Assembly: GCA_047967505.1 (NCBI GenBank)
Contig: CM106538.1
Reading direction: 5' to 3' (one strand)
Origin: Dipteris shenzhenensis
Taxonomy: Eukaryota; Polypodiophyta; Polypodiopsida; Gleicheniales
DNA: 64,000 bases
How positions within the stretch are numbered: position 1 is the first letter of the stretch; each line of letters begins with the position of its first letter. Below the pieces are notes generated by a model. The model had not been told where the DNA came from and ran no database searches. It saw only the letters and a program-made list of their open reading frames with translations. A program made the position numbers and the translations under genes. This document shows positions 43,567 through 54,720 of this stretch, in pieces.

Positions 43567-45088
43567 TCAGCATGAATGGATGCCCAACCCTACCCTGCAG
43601 CCACAGGAAGTATCCTGCGTCGATCCATCAGAATGATAAAACTGATCACATTGTGTGGCGTTCCCTAAACCAGCATTCTCTTGCAGAGAACTACTCTTCT
43701 TCTTCTTGGTGGCGTTGAAATCAACACTTCCACAGTCGTAAGGTGTTCGGAAAATGTGATTTTCGCCGGAAGGGAGACTGCCTTCGAGAATGCAAGAGCC
43801 CATGTCATCGAAAGATGCCTGCTCTGCCAACCCCCAGCTTCGCTTCTTGTCAAAATTCACAGAGGTTGCAAACTGAGAGCAGGAATCATCCAACCCCGTC
43901 ATGTCTGCACTGAACATGCTCACAAAAAGATGCTGCAAGTCTTCAAAGCTACTGCCCTTCCCGCCCTCCTGCATTCACAAACCCTTATCAGCCGTAAGTT
44001 TGCTTCAGAGTTCGGAGTCTCGGTATCCAAGACATCGCCTTTTTTTTACATATCCCGCACGACGGCACGAGGCTCCCGCCGATTCCGAATTTTTGCACAT
44101 GGGTTTCAACAGGCGAATGAGAACTCACCTCTGAAGCTTGCACTTCGGCCATCATGCCAGCCATTTCGCCAATGAAGCTACTCAATCCCTGCATTGCAAT
44201 CCGCTTCAGAATGCGATCATATCCAAAACAAGCTAAAGAAGACCCCCGATTCTGCACAAACTTTTCCTTGCCATAATTTCTAGTGATCTGAACCATCCGT
44301 CACCTCTATGTCTTCATCGTCATCCTCTGGGTCGTAAAGTCCGTTGTCGTACAGCTTTTTCTTCCGCACGTCGGACAACACTGGACACGACATTCCTGAA
44401 ACATTCACACAGCGAGAAACCAAAAAAATACTGGCCAAAGAGACTGCTTGCCATGGAAAACCCGCCTACCTGTATAGGCTTCCTGAATGTTCTGGAATTT
44501 CATCTTCGCATCCACTTGATCTTTGCCGCTACATTTATCAGGATGCCATCTCTGCAAATCCAATTAAGGAATTTGTATGAGTATGTACAATCTGCCAAAA
44601 TCTCGCATTTTATCACCTACACGCCCGTGACGAAAAACGGAGCCATTTCTCTCATTTGCAGCGATCAAGAACTCCTTATGCCACCCTCAGATGGTCCTCT
44701 CAACTCTTCCTAATGGATGACCTGCCACTGGATACACCAGGGCACTGGCCACGCGAGTGTGAGTGGGCGAAAACAAAACGAATAAATCGGCGAGGAAAGG
44801 CGTCGATTTGCAAATGCAAAATGCGAACTTTCCCTTTCAGAATAGAATGAACGGGAAGGCGCAACGATGAAGGATGGATCGCAAAGTTTTGAGCTGAAAC
44901 AAGCCTCGCGCAACTAGGATGGATAAACCTCGCGCGTTACGATCAAACGAAAACGTTGCTTTCGGGGGCAGAATCAGGCGTACCATGGCAAGCTTCCTGT
45001 AAGCGCTACGAATTGCACATTCGGAGGCGTCGCTCTCGAGACCAAGAACGGAATAGTAGCCCCCGGGCCGTTCCTCGACGGACGCCAT
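43567..45088 (-). CDS. J-domain (DnaJ/Hsp40) protein, five exons, 241 aa
   Basis: Reading the minus strand with GT-AG introns gives exons 45088-44984, 44551-44470, 44380-44304, 44188-44129 and 43968-43567. Their total is 726 bases, in frame to TGA at 43569-43567. The protein opens MASVEERPGGYYSVLGLESD. The J domain spans residues 10 to about 75: helix I YYSVLGL, helix II AIRSAYRKLAMRW, the HPD triad at 38-40 (formed across intron 1), and helix III KMKFQNIQEAYTVLSD. An acidic link (YDPEDDDEDIE) follows, then FIGEMAGMM and SFEDLQHLFVSMF, text known from plant J-domain-only proteins. There is no G/F region, CxxCxGxG zinc finger or transmembrane segment, so it is a class III (DnaJC) co-chaperone that stimulates Hsp70 ATPase, probably in cytosol or nucleus. 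A start 36 bases upstream (METCCVDAIFS) is possible but lies outside the conserved part. The C-terminal 110 residues show no domain. Confidence 0.85.
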
Positions 45089-46130
45089 CGCAGAGAAGAT
45101 TGCGTCGACACAGCAGGTTTCCAATGTCTGTCGTCCAATGTTCTTTCTACGCGATCTGTGGGAGATCGCGCGCGCAGCAGGCTCTGAAAGACATCATTGT
45201 GGATGAACACCAGATCGCGCGCTGAATGCAAGACCTCTGAGAGGGGGGGAGAGACGAAAACCCGAAATCAAGAGCAGGGATAGGAAGAATGATTCTCGGG
45301 GGGTGAGAGGCAGAATCCGGGGGAAAAGGTTCTGGGGAGGGGGGAAGCGAGGAACGAACTAGAAGGGGAGAGAGAATTCGAGAGGAAAGGAAGCGAGAAG
45401 GAGGGCGAAGTTTCGACAAATTGGAGAGGCGAGGGGGATAGGATTGGAGGGAGCGAGGGGGGAGGAGAATGCTCGCGAAGGAAGCTTAGCGAGGAAGGTG
45501 GCTATGGCGGACACCTCTGCTGCCACACGCCAAGCTCTGTTTGCTCACCCCCCGAAAGGAAGAAGATGACACAGTTGAATTTCCCCCCTTTTAAATTAAT
45601 CCCCCCAAAAATATATAAATCCTAACCCTTGCCCTTTACCCCCCCTTACCTCACCCTGGTTACCCGCCCGCTCAGATCCCCACTCCCCCACGTGTCCCCC
45701 CCTCAACGGCCCAGATCAGCCTCCTTGCCCCCCCTTGATATTTTTGTTCGCGGCAGCTTCTGGAAGGTCCACCGGCTCCACCGCCTGTAGCCCGTCGCCT
45801 GCCCATACAACCCACCGGCTGCGCTTCGTCGACGCTTCTGGAAGCCACCCGCCCGCGCCGGTGCTTGCCCTTGCTAATAATAGTAATGGCGTGCTGCTGT
45901 TGCGCCACGTGTCCCCCGTGAAACTCGGAACCTAGAACCTTCGGCCCCACGTACCTCGTTTTGGGCCCCACCGTCCACCAGCTCAGCAGAAATATCAGCG
46001 CGCGTTGGGTCCCACCGTCCACTCCTTTACGAAAATAGCACTACTGCCTGGCGTTTGAGCAGCTTGCAAAAGGCTTAGGGCACCTTCAGGACCCGTAATG
46101 ACCCCACCCCATCCACAAAATTGGAATAAG
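45089..46130 (-). promoter_or_regulatory. Upstream region of the J-domain gene
   Basis: 45240-45480 is purine-rich on the plus strand, so CT-rich in the sense direction of the gene, as in many plant leaders. A TATA-like stretch (atatataaat, 45609-45618) could serve either strand. GC-rich text to about 46000 contrasts with nearby repeats. A 21-codon plus-strand frame at 45504 has no support. No further gene was seen. Confidence 0.4.
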
Positions 46131-46139
46131 GGAGGGGCC

Positions 46140-46790
46140 CATGGTCCAATGTTCGGCTCCTCAACAAAGTCTAGAGGACAAGGCTAATGTAAATCTGGAA
46201 GGGCTTCCAGGTTGGGAAAGCAAAATTCTTGATGTGGACGATACAAAATCTATGGTTGCCAGTCAAAGAGAAGATTGGCAAGAGGGTAGCTGTCGACTCG
46301 GGGTGTGGGCTTTGTGGCAATGCACTGGAGGACGTGAGGCACCTCTTGGCACAAGTCCACAGCTCGAGTCTCATGTCCAAGTTGGGCCAATAGTGGCGAA
46401 TCCCGCTGCTAGGAGAAACTTCGAAGATGCCTTGCACTCTGGCTACGAGCTAGTCGTACACAAGGGCCGCAGTCTTGCTCGCTATCTGGGAGGTGAGGAA
46501 TGGGAATGTCTCACAAAGTCCAGTTAGCGTTTAGGTCTTCCGCCATTGTCGCGGGCGACCAAGGCACTTCTCAAGGATTTTGGTCGTATCCTTGTGATGA
46601 CAGCTCGGACCCGATGGTGAGTCACGCTTTGTGTACTATAGAAGCCAACCTGTGGATGGTGTAGGATAGTTGTGCTATGCACAGCATCAACCTTGGCATC
46701 GGCCTTCATAGCCCAAGTTTTGTACTGATGTTTTTTTAACAGGGTTAACCAATATATTCGGCATTTATCTTTTTTATAAAAACTTAGGTT
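46140..46790 (+). pseudogene. LINE ORF2 3' end with zinc-binding region and 3' tail
   Basis: Plus-strand frames give VGKAKFLMWTIQNLWLPVK, then VDSGCGLCGNALEDVRHLL, a zf-RVT-type region that ends many plant LINE ORF2 proteins (C-x2-C...H). Further on, WRIPLLGETSKMPCTLATS and VLLAIWEVRNGN match, in order, the minus-strand LINE at 50.2-52 kb (WRIPILGDASRLPSTLATS, VTLGIWEFRNKN). The 3' tails also match (caagttttgta...atattcg). The RT core is absent. Stops and frame shifts are present. Confidence 0.65.
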
Positions 46791-47919
46791 TCACTTAAGC
46801 TATCGATGCTCAATCAAAAAAACTATCTTTCTTGTTTATGTGAGCAAGATTTGCAATTGTGGTTCTTACCATTCTCATGAATTAATAAAGTGCTTGAATA
46901 TTATGGATTCCAACATTACTAAATGTGGAGGTACTCAGCACTTAGGGTAAAGGGGCTAACAAGGAGAAGAGGTGGTCACATTGAACCAAAAATACTTAAG
47001 AGTTTATTTTTTTCTTTGTTGCATTATAGAAATCCTTTTCTAACAAACCTCAATAGAATGCAAAACGTAGTCCCCCCAGGAGGGGCTCATTGATGACCGC
47101 AAGAGTGATAAAAATGATCGACCAATGGGTGGTTTAACACACAAATTCAACTGGCATGCAAAATGAAGTTATTGCCCCGTGGCACTTTGGTAGCCCCATA
47201 TAATATAATAGATAAATGTTCCTCAAGCTATCCCACCACAATAGCATGTTTGTTTTGTTATCGACATGTATGTAAACTTAAATATTTATAATATATTGGA
47301 AGCATCTACATCAAAACAACGATGAGCATGAAAATAGCAAAGTTCGGTTTCACCAGCTTTATTTTTAGAAACCTTACACGACAAGTCATAATGGAGAAAA
47401 GGTGTTTGTGAATCACTTGACTTTCATGACAAGAAATAGTGGTGGTTCCTTCTAAATTGACATTTTCGCATATCTAAGGGTGTTTACACACCACCAAAGG
47501 GTGCCCAAAGTGTGGGCACCCAAAAACATTCATGGGTGCGTTGGAATGGGCACCCCCCGCCATTGCACACCGACTGCCCATTGTGAGACCATTAAAAAAT
47601 GGGTGCCCATGGTTGGTAAGGGCTTAAGTGCATCCATTTTGGTCCAAAAACCATATTTGCTTATGCACTATTAGTCGTTTAATGCACACATGACTACATG
47701 TGCATATCCATGCATAGAAACCTAGAATATGAAGAAAGATAACTAAGCATCTTTTTCAAGTTCACAATCAGATTTTCCCTTAATACAAAAAGGTGACTTT
47801 GCTCGAGGGAATTCTTAATGCTAGAAAGTAAACTTTACAACAAGTCTAGAAGAGCACGAGTTAGAGCTTCTAAAAACCATGCATGATGCTCATTCCCATA
47901 GACAAACACATGGCATGCC
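46791..47919. other. AT-rich sequence with one palindrome
   Basis: A perfect 9-base inverted repeat (gggtgccca/tgggcaccc, 5-base loop) lies at 47499-47521. A third copy of gggtgccca at about 47601 hints at a small decayed DNA transposon. No coding content was recognised. Confidence 0.35.
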
Positions 47920-48342
47920 CATTTGCACATGCACACACACATACACATGTATGCATGTTTCATCATTAAATACATACATAGTTGTTGTATTTATGATTAT
48001 CCCATGATTAAAGATACATACATTAGTTTGTACATACGTGCTTGTGGGGGTTGTGCATACATGCACCCACATGTCCATACATATGCCAGCACCTATGTGT
48101 ACACGTGCACACACACAAACATATGTATGCATTGATGTGTGTGTGTGTGTGTCTCACACATCTGTTCATATGTGCACATATGTTATGGATACTCACATAT
48201 TTACAAGTGCATGCATGGACACCTGCACTTGCACGCATGCATGTGTGCACTCGCATGCTTACACGTGTAGAATCAATGCATGCAAATGTGCATGAGAGTA
48301 CTTGCATGCATGCATGTTTGCCCTCACATGCATACTCATGTG

Positions 48343-48380
<38 letters not shown>

Positions 48381-48409
48381 CTCTCTCTCAAATGCATGCA
48401 CATGCATGT

Positions 48410-48441
<32 letters not shown>

Positions 48442-48535
48442 CCGCACGCACACAAGCACGCACACATGCACATATGAATGCATGCGGGCACGCATGTGCA
48501 CACGAGTGCGTGCATGCACACATACATACATACTT
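47920..48535 (+). repeat. CA/TG/CT simple-sequence cluster with ATGCAC text
   Basis: (CT)n is at 48345-48378 and (CA)n at 48410-48439. Between and around them are cacatgcatgc and tgtgtg motifs, mostly alternating purine and pyrimidine. Open frames on both strands here are His/Cys/Thr-rich low-complexity translations and are not genes. Confidence 0.9.
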
Positions 48536-50154
48536 ATTTTGAACATTGCCAAAAGTCTACTAATGGGCCAACTCATGAAGTATAAGGTCATATATGCTAT
48601 ATAGATTCCGTGATGGTATAATATGGGCTTTGACACGGTGTGAGCAAATTTTTAATCAATTTTGCAACTTTGGATTTCAATCCATCTTACAAAGTATGGA
48701 ACATGGCACAACGCCCTTTCATAACCTGTTAAATAAATATCTATGACTTACAATCTAATCCGCTAAGCCCCACTCAAAAAAATATCATGAAGGTGTCAAA
48801 CTTCTCATGCCATTTGACTTGAGTTGATTTGATTGTGGTTGGAAGTTTTGACATTGAAACATGTTTTTGGTGACATTATAACGAACAAATTGAATAGCTA
48901 GGTTGTTAAAAGACTTTCTTTTATAGCTAGAGTGCATTTAGAATGGTTGTTGCAAGCCTTTGTAATGTCGGTTTCAAATGGGTTCATGTATAGGTAGGTT
49001 GTCTTTGTCCTCATAAAAATCTGTGGGATTTTTTTAATTCTTCAAAAAAAAAATCCTTAACTTACATCATTTCAAGATTTGAATATTGCATATAGCTACA
49101 CCAAGTGGCCTTGATATTTATTCCTTTTTTATATGTTTTAAGAAGCCAAGACAAAACAAGATAGAACAATGAGTGATCGTCCGAGGGTTTTTGCCGATCT
49201 CATTCTATGAATGATGATTCACATTCTTGTGATATGTTTGCCATAAAGCAACATAAAATTTACAATGTGCAAAACAAGTATTTAGAAACAAAGCCCCATA
49301 ATTATTTATTTTTTATTCATGAGAAGAGAGGACAAATTTAACTTGTATGCTTTTATCATCCACCTCCCTTACAATGGCAACCACAAATGATATTAACCAG
49401 CACATCAACGTTGCAAAGTTCTTCTAAAGCAAGCTTGGTTGTGAAAAGAGCTTCAATTTGGATAGATCTATTATTTTATGATGATCCTATGCAAGTTGGT
49501 CACATGGCTTCAATCCAAGAAGTGAGATGTTCATCCATGCATCTTGATTCTTTAATTTGCAAGGATCCATTTGGAAGAAAGAAAAGGAAGAAATACATCT
49601 TATGGATATGACCCATAAAATGTAGCTCCATTCCACATTAACCTTGAGCCCAATTTGAGCATTCTCTATCAAAATGTAGGTTGAGATATTGACTTAGATA
49701 ATGAGCTTTTTCAATCCAAGCATGAACATATGCAAATTTTTAAATTTTCAATATTTTTAATTTTGAAAGTGACTTTTTAAACTCATGAATGAAATGTATA
49801 CATTTGTCAGGTAAATGGAGATGGGAACCTAGCCATTCACAATCATTCAATTAGGCAGCCTATCCTTTTCCATTATCATCTCATGATTTGATGTCACAAG
49901 AGTAAGATAATAGCTTCAATCCTTTAAAGAAACTTCACTTTAAAAGAAATACAAATGTGCAAATGTTGGATGTGGATACCTTGGATAAGGTTCTCCTAGG
50001 GTCAAAAGCATTGATAAGAATGCTAATACTCTTTTTGTTAGATTTTCTCTTGATCTTGTTTTGCAATGTGTTAAATATGAATTGTGACATACACGGCACC
50101 GATTAGAAGATTCACAAGGGCAGACTTATGATGTCACGTGAGCGTACAATAGGG
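48536..50154. other. AT-rich sequence, nothing supported
   Basis: No domain, RNA gene or repeat structure was recognised on either strand. Confidence 0.4.
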
Positions 50155-51984
50155 GAATTTCTTCTTCTTCTTTTTGTAAAATAAGATAAACTTGTCGAAT
50201 ATGTAAGATGGGGTGGTCAGCCCCAGCCAAAAAGACCAATACAAAACTTGTCCTTTATAGGGGAAGCCCCCATGGCCTACGCTTCTACTATGAGCCAAAG
50301 AGACTTTAACTTACAACAACAAAGTTAGACTCCAAACTGCATGAGTAGCCACTGGGTCCACTCTATCTAGCACCATCCTGAAATCCCGAAGGAACACTTT
50401 TACCATGGCAACAATGGCCAACACCCTAAAACCTTGCTGGATTCTATGGTGGGATAAATTTTTGTTCCTAAACTCCCAAATGCCCAGGGTTACCACCGCT
50501 TTGAGATATAACCAACTTGTAGCCAAAGTAGACGGCAACCGAGATGCATCCCCTAAGATTGGGATTCTCCAATTGCGTGCCAATTTTGAAGGATGGCATT
50601 GCGTGCCAATTCTGAAGGATGCCATGAGTCCTGATTGATGCATGGCAGCCTCGAGATTCTTCCACACCGTGCAAGCCATAGGACACCTCTAAAGAAGGTG
50701 CCTCACATCTTCCGTTGCCCCGTCGCACAGCACATAGGATGGATCAATCTACATTAGCTTTCATCGGAAGCCACTAATTTACATTTTTCCACAAGATAAA
50801 ATTTGCCTTCCCCACCGCATATCCGTTTCAAATATCTTTCACGTGAGATCTCCACCACTCCCGCTGCACCTTAGACCCCATTTCTTATTCAGAGAACCTA
50901 TGACTGCATTTGGATCCATCAATCGTCTATATAGTACCTTCACAAAAATTTGTGGAGGGGGGTCTTACCTACAAACCATTGTGCCCCTTTGCCCTCTCTA
51001 GAGGTGATGTAATTCAAGGGCCACCCCTTAGGAATTATTTTTAACATTGCTCTGAGAAGGTGCCTTTTCTCGTCCCACAAGGCAAACCTCTCGTTGAGAT
51101 CTTCCACAAAGAACGAACCAGCCTTACCTGAATTCCACACATCTTGCTAGGTTTCGATGCCAACAAGTTCCTATCTCTAGCCATATCCTCCCAGGCAAAC
51201 ACATTTCCCTCCCTTGGTAGGGATTTGCTCCACCAGATGGACTCCAAGAGACTACCGTCACCCCGTAGACCTTTCCTCCCCTTCCACTTCATCATGCTCA
51301 CATCTCAGGGGGGTCACTATGTATAAACCCTCTATATCACGTGCGTTCAAGGCCTATTTTTAAAATCCCTTATTTGTAAATTTTTCATCAATAAAATGTA
51401 CCCCTTTTCTATACAAATCTATAATTTTTTTCCAAAACTATTTTAAATAGTCCCTTATGTATTTATATTTCTGTAAATTTTAGAAATAAAAAATATCCTT
51501 CTGTTGAACTCACGTGATAGGGTTACATATGATGAGTGACCCCCCCCGAGGCTCACATAGTCTTTCCAAGCTAGGATGAGCTTGCTAATTAGATTGGACC
51601 CTTTGATCACCACAGGGAAGTGTGAAATTAATGTCATACGAACTGCTGAGTCCAGCCCATCGACCAAGCATTGGAGATAGCCACCTTTGTGAGCTCCACC
51701 ATGGGGCTTGTCCACTAAACATGTGCGCCAATAGCTTACAACTGCATTTGGAACCTAATGCTTTGAAGAAGGTGTCAATTATCTGTAGTAAGTTCTCTAC
51801 TTGCTCTCTGGCTTCCTGAGTAATCGCCATGGTGTCATCCACAAAGACTTGGCACAAGAACTACTAGCCCAAGGGAAGCCAAATACCTACATCACCCCCG
51901 CATTGACCTTATTCTTCATTGCATGCATCAGCGGTATCGTGCAAATTGCAAAGAGGAGCGAAACTCCTGCTGGTATATTTTTAG
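50155..51984 (-). pseudogene. LINE ORF2 (RT catalytic region to zinc-binding end)
   Basis: In minus-strand order RT comes first with LLFAICTIPLMHAMKNKV (start near 51975) and the catalytic box as VFVDDTMAITQEAREQVENL at 51850. The RT thumb and linker follow (KWKGRKGLRGDGSLLESIWW and EGNVFAWEDMARDRNLLASK at about 51140-51290). A zinc-binding end LCDGATEDVRHLL and WRIPILGDASRLPSTLATS near 50500-50700 comes last, then a 3' tail similar to that at 46.7 kb. Stops and frame shifts are present. The 5' side changes without a break into a gypsy gag at about 51985. Confidence 0.7.
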
Positions 51985-53055
51985 GGAAGTTCCAAGCAGC
52001 ATGGTCTTTGCCCAAACATTTGAACCAAAGATTTTCTTGCCTGGCCCTTTCATAATCCTCTTTCTTCAAGAGAGTATAATTTTGTGTTTGAGGTTTCTTA
52101 GGTGGTGCCTGAGGAACCTCCTTCTTAAAGTGCCCATTCCTTTTCAAATTGGGAAATATATTGAACTTTGGAACAAAACCTGTTTGCTCTGAAGTTCCAA
52201 CTCTAAATTTCCCCCCATCGTATCATCGTATATTTGGGCATACTTAATGGCTTCCTCAAAGGTTTTAGGAGAATTTCTTTTCACCTCAACCTTATAAGTG
52301 TCTTTGAGACCTCTCATGAAACCTCTTATTTCTTGGAATTCATCAATTCCTTTCACTTTAAGCCTCCCTATACTTTGCTATGTACTGGACTAGAGTGTTT
52401 TTACACATAGTGCAATTGTCCCAAGCCTCCCATGCTCTTTCTAATTCATTTTCCGGTAAAAACTCTTTTTGGAAGGCTTGTTTAAACTCAGTCCAATACC
52501 TAGGAATTCTTTCACATCCACCATTTATAGGCTTTATTTCCAAGGGAAAAACTTGCTTTCATGACTTGATTTTTAGGAGGTGTATTTCTGAGTCGGTGGA
52601 AGTCTTGCCACTTTTGCAAGAACGTATTAATCACATCTTTATTACACTCCTTTTCTTCCCCATTGAAAATTGGTAGTTTTAAGACCTTAAGGATATTCGA
52701 GGTTTCTCTAAGTCGAGAGGTGGGCCTCTCAACTTGATTAGGAGGCATTGGTGATTTTTTAGTAAAAATAGATACCGATTGAGAATCGGCTATCTTTGTT
52801 ATAGCTTCAACTAGGGTTTTCAATGTATCACTGATAACTCCTAGCTGTGTTTCTATATTTTGCGTTTGAGTTTCAAGTTTAGTGAATTCCATATGCAGAA
52901 TTCCATAATCACCAGTCTATGTCCTCCATTTCCATGTTATCCTCTTGATTTTCAATTTGTACCTCCTCATCTGTTTCCTCTCCAACTATTGCTTTTCCCT
53001 TTCTAGCCCTTTCCTCGGCCTCCCTAATCATATCATTTCTTTTCGGAGTTGTCAT
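51985..53055 (-). pseudogene. Gypsy gag (start to zinc knuckle), interrupting a LINE
   Basis: The ATG at 53055 opens MTTPKRNDMIREAEERARK. A coiled-coil-like stretch follows (MEFTKLETQTQNIETQLG), then the capsid with FNGEEKECNKDVINTFLQKW, EFKQAFQKEFLPENELERAW and RGLKDTYKVEVKRNSPKTFEEA. The knuckle near 52000 is NLWFKCLGKDHAAWNFP, with the first Cys (W in place) and last Cys (F) lost, so it would not bind zinc. Frame changes lie near 52515, 52360 and 52145. Protease and pol are missing. It ends inside LINE RT at about 51985. Confidence 0.65.
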
Positions 53056-53929
53056 TTTTTTAAAAAGCGTACTTTCCAAAAATAATAAAGCAAAGCGCTT
53101 TATGTCAAAGAGAAAATTATGATGCCCACTTTCTTGATATTTGTTCGAGGTTTTGATTATATCTTTGAAGTCAACTCGTTCTCGCGCTCTTTTAATTCAC
53201 GATCTCGCTTCCCAATCTCGCTCTTTTGCTTCCCTTGATCTCGAACTCTGAAATCCCGCTTTTAGTTTTCTCTTCTTTGAGTTTGGCGAGGCTTAGAGAA
53301 GAAAATTATATGGTCCTTGGGATTTTTAGGGATATAGAGGATGAGAGGGGTTAAAAAGGGGGTGCTGATGTGGCTTTTTCTAAAGGTCAAAAGACCTTAA
53401 ATGATGTGGAATGTAGCGGTTTCCTGTGCCCTTGATTCTTGAAGACCCTTGCATTTATGTTGATCTTGCCTTCTTGATTTTTGAACTCTGCGCCATCACT
53501 CAAGCTTGCAGATTTGAAGGAATAGCTAAGCTATATGCCGTGCACAGCAGCAGTGCAGCTTGTCTCTTGAAATGGATGTGAGTATGAGATGGATAAATCC
53601 TTCAATGTTGTTTGTCAAATCAAATTGTATGACTCATCATTATTTTATGACTCAACCACAAGCCTCTCGTCACCCTTACCTTCCTCAAGGGGAAAGCCAT
53701 TTGGAGCTTTTTCTTTCACTTCAGAGGACAAACCACACTCGGAGGTGACCTAGTAATCTTTCATAGACGTCAAATCCCTTTCATCATTCTTCGCTAGCCT
53801 CAATTTTCCCTTTCTCGTCATGGTCTTCTAGCCTTCCAGAATTGATTGAGTGGGTAGCAAACTCGAGAGGCCAACCACTATTCTCACTCCTGTGATTGCA
53901 TGCTAGGGATGTGACTTACATCCTATTTA
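53056..53929 (-). other. Probable gypsy leader or LTR and flank
   Basis: It lies upstream of the gag ATG on the same strand, so a leader or LTR is expected. I could not find a clean PBS or LTR edge. No coding content was recognised. Confidence 0.3.
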
Positions 53930-54720
53930 TGGTTCATCCACATGATTCGCTGGCTCTTCATGTAACAAAACCTCCAACTCGCTAGTCTTGTCACCCTGTG
54001 CCAACATGACATTGGCCGCTTGAGAGGGAGGTTTCTAGCAAAATGGCCACGCTTCTTACATACATAGCACACATCTAGAAAGGGGCTGAATTTGACTTGC
54101 TATGCAAAAGTGGAGCCATCTGGGAACCTGATGTCGATGAAGTCAGGAATCGTTTGTGTTCTATCCCACAAAATCCAAACCCTCTTCTTTCCTAAGGGCA
54201 GCAAGGAAGCCGACGGGATTTGTAATACCTTCCCCAACATTGTCGCAAGTTTCCCCAGTTAATTACACAGCCATGGCTCAACACTGAACTCATGTGTCCA
54301 TCCAAGCACCAAGACTGACAAACTCGAGAATTGATAGGCTCGACCCACCATTTCATCTCGTATCGATTCAGTGATACATTGTAGAAGAAAAAAGCATCTA
54401 CCTAGAAACCTTGCGGACTAGAAGTTGCTTGGGATCTCACATTCATAGAGCATGAACTCCCAAATCTCCTCCAACGTAGGGATGCACCTAGTGAAAAAGA
54501 GATACATGCCTCCTTTGCTGAGCTTCTCTAACTCAGGTTGAATCCCATCCATCTCTAGCTTGCACACCATTCCATGACGTTTACATTTCTCAAACCAGGG
54601 CTTGTGTTCAACCTCCTTCCCTCTTCTGGCAGTCTTGGCCAATAATATTCTTCTAACCTCCTCCTTAAAGAGTGACGACAACCCATCTTACATCTTCTTA
54701 GTGAGTGCTTCAGCATATGA
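53930..54720 (-). pseudogene. LINE ORF1 remnant (nucleic-acid-binding, DUF4283-like)
   Basis: The minus strand gives SSLFKEEVRRILLAKTARRG, MYLFFTRCIPTLEEIWEFML, ARFLGRCFFFYNVSLN, then WILWDRTQTIPDFIDI and a knuckle CYVCKKRGHFARNLP, whose last Cys is lost (N-L for D-C). The order, an N-terminal region, a DUF4283-like fold and a C-terminal CCHC knuckle, fits plant LINE ORF1. It lies upstream of and on the same strand as LINE ORF2 at 50.2-52 kb, so both may be parts of one element split by the gypsy gag. Confidence 0.5.

Noticed and set aside
45504-45569. Short plus-strand frame starting MADTSAATRQ as a divergent gene start
   Set aside because: Only 21 codons, no recognisable domain, and no downstream exon that continues it.
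48023-48542. Long His/Cys/Thr-rich frames on both strands
   Set aside because: They are translations of CA, TG and CT simple repeats.
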